Shown one piece after another: positions 6,450-9,753 of a stretch of 9,753 nucleotides of DNA. This DNA is from Micrococcales bacterium. Lineage in GTDB: Bacteria; Actinomycetota; Actinomycetes; Actinomycetales; Dermatophilaceae. The stretch is taken from positions 1-9,753 of the forward strand of contig PMJN01000291.1 of NCBI GenBank assembly GCA_003157445.1, given 5' to 3'. Positions within the stretch are counted from its first letter, which is position 1; every line of letters starts with the position of its first letter. Below the pieces are notes generated by a model, which searched no databases, was not told the DNA's origin, and was given only the letters and a program-made list of their open reading frames with translations. The translations under genes and the position numbers were made by a program.

Positions 6450-7582
6450 TGGTTACCTCCTTTAGTCACGCCGAGAGCCTCGGCAACCATGTCATCCAGG
6501 GCCCGCCTCAGTGTGCGGGTGCGGTAGTCCGAGGACACGCAGGTATAGATGGACGTCGTACTGGCATGGTCATGACCGACCTGCTCCTGGACAAATCTGG
6601 GGTCCCAGCCGTCCTCAATGAGGTGCGTGACGTAGGAGCGGCGGAAGGAGTGGAAGTCCAACGCGGGGTCCATCCCGAGCGCATCGCGGTAGGCCGACAG
6701 CCTCTTGTTCAGCTGCGCGGGCCCGACCCGCAGTCCCCGCTCCGAGGGCCACGCGGCGGGGTTGTCGTCCAGACCGAACACAGGGCGGATCTCGGTGAAC
6801 CACTGCTCCAAAACCTCTGATGTCCACGGCCGCACCGTCAGCACACTGCGCCGTTTGGGCTCCGACCCAGGCCTGGCTTTTCCATAGCGGACGTAGCAGA
6901 TCCCGTAGCCGCCGAACTCTTTCCCGTCAGGGTTGCGGCCGAAGTCAGCGACGTCCAGCATCCGGGTCTCGTTACGCCGAGTGCCGTATCCGTAAGCGAC
7001 TTTGAAGATCGTGGCGTCCCGAAACGCCGACAGCCAGCCCTTCCTGCCCAGCGCACGCTTGCGGGCCACCTGCTCGTCGGCGTGGTCGAACAACACCTGC
7101 AGCTCGAGCCGGGTGAACGCCCGCTTGGACGCCTTGGACTCACTCTCTGAGACATGCGCCGCGGCGTTGACCTCGTTGATTACCTGGATCGGATGCGTCC
7201 CGAACCGTTGCTCGCACTCGGCCGCCCAGCCGTAGGCGGGGTCGGTCACGAAGTTGCAGAACCCACGGATCGCGGTCTGGTAGCTGCGCACTGTCGACCG
7301 GCCACAGTGCCGCACCCCGCGCAGGTCGCTGAACCATTCATCAGCCAGATGCGCGCTCCACTGCCACGGATACCCGCCAGCATTTCGAGTGAACGCACGC
7401 ACCTGATGCTCGCGGCTGTCTACCGTCGAGGGCGCAAGGTTGCGGGCCATCTGCTGATTGCGCCACCCCGTCAGCATCGCCTCAAAGACCTGATCCTCCG
7501 GGTGCAACAACGACACTCCGTCAACCAGAGACAGGGCCGCAGAACCCGCAACATGCCCGTTACGACTCATCTTGAAGACCAC
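6446..7582 (-). CDS. Tyrosine-type site-specific recombinase (integrase)
   Basis: This 378-aa tyrosine recombinase is the first gene of the element's operon and probably catalyses its excision and integration. Residues about 35-115 form the SAM-like core-binding domain (GWRNQQMARNLAPSTVDSREHQVRAF...STVRSYQTAIRGFCNFV). Residues about 155-350 are the catalytic domain with all expected residues: Arg202 in YGYGTRRNE (box I), a Lys in the YGKARPGSEPKRR hairpin, HSFRRS with His311 and Arg314, GHDH with His337, and STTSIYT with the Tyr346 nucleophile. Length and motif order match phage-type and Tn554 TnpA-type recombinases. GTG 7582 is followed four codons later by ATG 7570; neither has a good ribosome binding site, so the true start may be either. 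Two tandem palindromes and a possible promoter lie immediately upstream. The gene appears intact. Confidence 0.93.
   Translation of the reverse strand: MVFKMSRNGHVAGSAALSLVDGVSLLHPEDQVFEAMLTGWRNQQMARNLAPSTVDSREHQVRAFTRNAGGYPWQWSAHLADEWFSDLRGVRHCGRSTVRSYQTAIRGFCNFVTDPAYGWAAECEQRFGTHPIQVINEVNAAAHVSESESKASKRAFTRLELQVLFDHADEQVARKRALGRKGWLSAFRDATIFKVAYGYGTRRNETRMLDVADFGRNPDGKEFGGYGICYVRYGKARPGSEPKRRSVLTVRPWTSEVLEQWFTEIRPVFGLDDNPAAWPSERGLRVGPAQLNKRLSAYRDALGMDPALDFHSFRRSYVTHLIEDGWDPRFVQEQVGHDHASTTSIYTCVSSDYRTRTLRRALDDMVAEALGVTKGGNQ
6455..6463 (-). promoter_or_regulatory. Near-perfect Shine-Dalgarno for the HTH gene
   Basis: The minus strand reads AAAGGAGGT, then TAACCA-type spacing into GTG 6449. 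This is the strongest ribosome binding site in the window. It lies inside the last codons of the recombinase gene (encoding TKGGNQ) and fixes the start of the HTH protein. It suggests the HTH protein is made in excess over its two neighbours, whose starts have little or no Shine-Dalgarno sequence. Confidence 0.8.
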
Positions 7583-7586
7583 TCAG

Positions 7587-7629
7587 GTACTCGCATTAGA
7601 TGCGAGAGTATCGCATCCAATGCGAGTAC
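7587..7629 (-). promoter_or_regulatory. Tandem palindromic operators over the recombinase promoter
   Basis: Two 15-bp palindromes, TCGCATTAGATGCGA (7591-7605) and TCGCATCCAATGCGA (7611-7625), lie 20 bp apart start to start, about two helical turns. Together with flanking GTAC/GTAC they form one larger 43-bp palindrome (7587-7629) with 18 of 19 arm positions paired. On the minus strand TACTCT (7605-7610), a TANNNT-type -10, lies between them, and TTGTAC sits 15 bp further upstream as a weak -35. A repressor bound here would cover the promoter of the recombinase operon; the HTH protein is the obvious candidate. A third, degenerate copy (12 of 15) is at 7773-7787, near the element's end. The sites could instead, or also, be recombinase binding sites. 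Nothing else is recognised in 7630-7800 apart from an 8-bp inverted repeat (7642-7649 with 7723-7730). Confidence 0.6.
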
Positions 7630-7800
7630 AACCCAGTGCCCGCAGGTCAGCAGCCCAGCGGATCTGCGCATCCGCCAAACCCGGTAACGTCTACCTCCAC
7701 GACCTACAAGGCGCATGCCCGTTGACCTGCAACGGAACCGCCAACGACCCTCAGTCTTCGACTGTTGCCAGATCGCATTCGATGGAATTGGCCACAGAAC

Positions 7801-8097
7801 AGTAAAACGTGCTCGGGGTGTGGTGCGGTGAGAGCCAAGCTCACCCTCTCCGAGCGCACCTACGTGTGTGACGTCTGCGCGATGGTCACCGGCCGAGACG
7901 TCAACGCTGCGCTGAACCTGGCGCAGTACGGCAGGAATGAGCTCAGGATCGCCGCGAGTGGCGTGGAGATCGAAAACGGACGTGGAGCCGACCGTAAGAC
8001 CGGGGTTGCCCGGCAGGTGGCCGTGAAGCGTCAACCCGGCACCGCGTCAGCGGATCAGACCGGGACCGTCCCCTCGCAAGACGGGACAGCGACATGA
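7801..8097 (+). pseudogene. tnpB: TnpB remnant, zinc ribbon and C-terminus
   Basis: The frame from 7801 reads SKTCSGCGAVRAKLTLSERTYVCDVCAMVTGRDVNAALNLAQYG. This is the four-cysteine zinc ribbon (CSGC and CDVC) and RuvC-III motif (RDVNAALNL, with the catalytic Asp) of IS605-family TnpB. The hydrophilic tail to the stop at 8095-8097 (ASGVEIENGRGADRKTG...GTVPSQDGTAT) is like the variable C-termini of actinobacterial copies. The open frame continues upstream to 7765, but that part belongs to the inner element. With its N-terminal two-thirds gone and the gene split, this cannot be an active nuclease. Small hairpins lie at the 3' end (GGGAC-C-GTCCC at 8062-8072, and GTCCC at 8068-8072 with GGGAC a few bases on), where the guide (omega) RNA of intact elements is encoded. 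Confidence 0.88.
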
Positions 8098-8124
8098 GCG
8101 CCAACGAGCACTCATCCGCAACGG

Positions 8125-8298
8125 CACCCAGGCAAAGACGCGGGATGCGGGTGCGGCCGGCGCCGGCATGGTCCGGCGCAGTGGTCCGACAAGCGCGAGA
8201 AGCACAATCTGGCCGCCCACCCAGATGGTCGCGGCGAGCACATGCAGGGTGAGTCGCACCACCTCGAGGTTGATTGTCGCCACCTCTTCATCCAACAC
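8125..8298 (-). pseudogene. CopD-like membrane protein, N-terminal remnant
   Basis: On the minus strand from GTG 8298 the frame reads [58 protein letters not shown]. The LHVLAATIWVGGQIVLLALVGPLRR block is the first transmembrane helix of CopD-like and related membrane proteins, in which the His and the WVGG motif are characteristic. Homology stops near 8125-8130, where the tnpB element begins. Beyond it the frame runs on with unrelated sequence. The other half of the gene is at 4191-4399. The start is not certain: the frame is open to an ATG at 8361, which would overlap hisI, while GTG 8298 or GTG 8283 leaves room for a divergent promoter. The gene lies head-to-head with hisI. Confidence 0.72.
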
Positions 8299-8348
8299 TT
8301 CCGGATCTGGTGGGTCCGCCCAGGGGCTCGCACGGCAGAATGTGCAGG

Positions 8349-8762
8349 ATGACCCCGACATCCTCGCAGTCCACTCTCTCCACCGAGGTGGCCGTGCGCT
8401 TGAAGCGCGACCCCGACGGTCTTGTCTGTGCCGTCGTACAGCAACACGACAGCGGTGAGGTGCTCATGGTCGGCTGGATGGACGACGAGGCACTTCATCG
8501 CACGTTGACGTCGGGGCGGGTGACGTTCTGGAGTCGCAGTCGCGGTGAGTACTGGCGCAAGGGCGACACATCCGGCCACGCGCAATACGTCAAGACCGTC
8601 GCGCTGGACTGCGACGGGGACGCACTTCTCGTGCGCGTCGATCAGATCGGTGCGGCCTGCCACACCGGGGCGCGCAGTTGCTTCGACGACCACGACCTGG
8701 GCGCGGTCGAGGGGCATTTCGTGAGTGAGCTGGCTCACAGTGAGCTAACCCCAGATGAGTGA
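8349..8762 (+). CDS. hisI: Phosphoribosyl-AMP cyclohydrolase
   Basis: HisI opens the adenine ring of phosphoribosyl-AMP to give ProFAR, the third step of histidine synthesis. From ATG 8349 the product has 137 aa and covers the whole single-domain enzyme. Visible motifs are [40 protein letters not shown] (residues about 55-81, the family's main signature), [28 protein letters not shown] (about 85-112) with Asp87/Asp89/Asp91 for magnesium and Cys88/Cys104/Cys111 for zinc. ATG 8340 is an alternative start three codons upstream. The frame stays open to 8274, but that extension is not family-like and would overlap the divergent CopD-like gene. The last bases overlap trpE by eight (ATGAGTGA), so the two are translationally coupled. 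Its promoter must lie in the short gap with the CopD-like remnant; I see no clear -10 there. Confidence 0.95.
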   Translation: MTPTSSQSTLSTEVAVRLKRDPDGLVCAVVQQHDSGEVLMVGWMDDEALHRTLTSGRVTFWSRSRGEYWRKGDTSGHAQYVKTVALDCDGDALLVRVDQIGAACHTGARSCFDDHDLGAVEGHFVSELAHSELTPDE

Positions 8763-9753
8763 GGCTGCCCAGGGCCGGGGAGCGAACAGTCGCACGCCCA
8801 ACCTCGGCTACGGCGTGACGTGGCCCTCTCTGGACACGTTCACCGATCTGGCTCGCACTCGCCGGGTCATCCCGGTGGTGCGCAGGCTGCTGGCCGATGC
8901 CGAGACACCGGTGGGCGTCTACCGCAAGCTTGCAAAGAATGAACCGGGCACCTTTCTGCTGGAGTCGGCCGAGCATGGGGGAGTCTGGTCGCGCTACTCC
9001 ATTGTGGGCGCCGCGTGCAGTGCCGTACTGACCGAGAAGGACGGCCTCACGTACTGGATCGGCGACCCGCCGGTAGGGGTCCCGACCGGCGGGAACCCGT
9101 TAGAGACGTTGCGCGATACCGTCTCTGCGCTGGCTACCGACCCGATCCCGGGTCTGCCACCGCTGACCGGCGGCATGGTCGGGTCCATCACCTATGACGC
9201 GGTGCGTCGCTGGGAGCGGGTCCCTGACACCACCGCCGACGAACTGAGGCTGCCTGAGCTTTCCATGATGCTGGCCACAGATCTGGCGATCTTGGATCAT
9301 GCTGATGGATCCCTGCTGCTGGTCGCCAATGCCATCAACTACGACGCGACCGACGAGCGGGTGGAGGACGCCTGGACCAACGCGGTCAGGCGGCTGGACC
9401 GGATGACCACCGACCTGGCGGCCGCGGCTCCCAGCACGGTGGCTGTCATCGAGCCGACCGAGCCGCAGGCTTCCAGCAACCACACTCCTGAGCAGTTCTA
9501 CGACATGGTTGAAGCCGGCAAGGAGGCCATTCGCGACGGAGAGGTCTTCCAGGTCGTGCTCTCACAGCGGTTCGCGATGGACTGCCCCGCCGATGCCCTC
9601 GACGTCTATCGCGTCCTTCGCGCGTCCAACCCGAGCCCGTACATGTATCTCCTACGTCTCCCTGCACCCGACGGCACGGCTTACGACGTCGTGGGCTCAA
9701 GTCCCGAGGCGCTTGTCAAGGTGACTGGTCGTCGGGCGATCACCCATCCAATT
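8755..9753 (+). CDS. trpE: Anthranilate synthase component I (partial, 5' part)
   Basis: TrpE, with the glutaminase TrpG, makes anthranilate from chorismate, the first committed step of tryptophan synthesis. The window holds the first 333 codons of what is normally a protein of about 500 residues, and the frame is open at the window's end. The N-terminal domain carries [19 protein letters not shown] (LLES at residues 68-71), the conserved site of tryptophan feedback inhibition. [17 protein letters not shown] follows. The C-terminal catalytic domain begins with [31 protein letters not shown], then [11 protein letters not shown], the companion of LLES in binding tryptophan, and [12 protein letters not shown]. 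The chorismate-binding C-terminal motifs are beyond the window. ATG 8755 lies within the end of hisI, so trpE depends on hisI transcription. No leader peptide or attenuator can fit in this arrangement. Confidence 0.95.
   Translation, partial: MSEAAQGRGANSRTPNLGYGVTWPSLDTFTDLARTRRVIPVVRRLLADAETPVGVYRKLAKNEPGTFLLESAEHGGVWSRYSIVGAACSAVLTEKDGLTYWIGDPPVGVPTGGNPLETLRDTVSALATDPIPGLPPLTGGMVGSITYDAVRRWERVPDTTADELRLPELSMMLATDLAILDHADGSLLLVANAINYDATDERVEDAWTNAVRRLDRMTTDLAAAAPSTVAVIEPTEPQASSNHTPEQFYDMVEAGKEAIRDGEVFQVVLSQRFAMDCPADALDVYRVLRASNPSPYMYLLRLPAPDGTAYDVVGSSPEALVKVTGRRAITHPI

Larger units (their letters stand above)
4515..7800 (-). mobile_element. Three-gene tyrosine-recombinase element inserted in tnpB
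   Basis: This is about 3286 bp of DNA bounded by the two halves of tnpB: left join after codon TCT at 4514, right join before AGT at 7801. It carries three overlapping genes on the minus strand: tyrosine recombinase, HTH protein, and cysteine-rich recombinase-like protein. It has no visible cargo, leaving 54 bp at the left end and about 218 bp at the right end as non-coding termini. The outermost bases do not form convincing terminal inverted repeats, although GTTGCCAAT (4539-4547) and ATTGGCCAC (7787-7795) are an 8 of 9 inverted match at unequal distances from the ends. No clear target duplication is seen. Absence of both features is usual for Tn554-like elements moved by tyrosine recombinases. 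The exact ends could be off by a few bases. Confidence 0.75.
4398..8124 (+). mobile_element. Truncated IS200/IS605-type tnpB element, itself interrupted
   Basis: This is the outer insert that splits the CopD-like gene. Only the last part of a TnpB (OrfB) gene can be read: 39 codons at 4398-4514, then the zinc ribbon and C-terminus at 7801-8097, with about 3.3 kb of unrelated DNA between them. The 5' two-thirds of tnpB, the left end and any TnpA (Y1 transposase) are absent, so the copy cannot move itself. The left limit is set by the join of CopD-like codons (LWLIAAAG) to TnpB codons (RRLARH) at 4394-4402. The right limit is where CopD-like homology resumes, near 8125-8130. After removing the inner insert the outer remnant is only about 440 bp. 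No target duplication is visible, as expected for this family. Confidence 0.7.

Noticed and set aside
7154..7687. Plus-strand open frame of 177 codons opposite the recombinase N-terminus.
   Set aside because: It is antisense to clear integrase motifs and to the palindromic operator, with low-complexity Arg/Pro-rich translation.
4539..7795. GTTGCCAAT / ATTGGCCAC as terminal inverted repeats of the inner element.
   Set aside because: Only 8 of 9 bases match and the copies are 24 and 5 bases from the inferred ends, so they are not convincing termini. Mentioned in the element entry only.
4088..8361. CRISPR array, tRNA or rRNA genes.
   Set aside because: I looked for regularly spaced repeats and cloverleaf or rRNA-like stretches across the window and found none. 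The palindromes at 7587-7629 are operator-like, not an array.

Overview
The window reads as chromosomal DNA of a high-GC actinobacterium. Reasons: strong GC bias at third codon positions, GTG starts, TANNNT-type -10 boxes placed at leaderless distance, a TIGR03085-type mycothiol-associated protein, a small PH-like membrane protein behind hisG, and histidine genes scattered among small conserved genes. The synteny (hisE-hisG, hisF, a TIGR03085 gene, a CopD-like membrane protein, hisI-trpE) suggests Propionibacteriales or a relative. That placement is inference and cannot be confirmed from the window.

Layout. 1-3476 is an ordinary biosynthetic region: hisE, hisG and a membrane protein run together on +. 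A P-loop kinase-like gene on - is divergent from hisF on +, across a 53-bp gap with what look like two back-to-back leaderless promoters. A TIGR03085 gene on - (3493-4110) converges on hisF. At the far right, hisI and the first 333 codons of trpE form an overlapping + strand pair. Histidine and tryptophan synthesis both draw on PRPP-derived intermediates, and the window holds steps 1, 2, 3 and 6 of histidine synthesis (hisG, hisE, hisI, hisF) plus the first committed step of tryptophan synthesis.

Between these lies a nested wreck. A CopD-like membrane-protein gene on - , divergent from hisI, is split: its N-terminal part is at about 8125-8298 and its C-terminal part at 4191-4399, the latter with an additional 1-base frameshift. 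The interrupting DNA is a 5'-truncated IS200/IS605-type tnpB on +. That tnpB is itself cut in two (4398-4514 and 7801-8097), between the codons for its conserved WFPS and SKTCSGCG motifs, by a third piece of DNA of about 3.3 kb (about 4515-7800).

The innermost insert carries three genes on - that overlap by GTGA: an apparently intact tyrosine recombinase (378 aa), a small Cro/C1-type HTH protein (114 aa), and a 512-aa protein with a 14-cysteine N-terminal region and a C-terminal recombinase-like domain that keeps the two Arg and the Tyr but has lost the box-II His. No cargo gene is visible. Ahead of the operon sit two tandem 15-bp palindromes that flank a possible -10 box. The architecture recalls the multi-recombinase Tn554 group, but with an HTH protein between the two recombinases. 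It is the best candidate in this window for a poorly described system.
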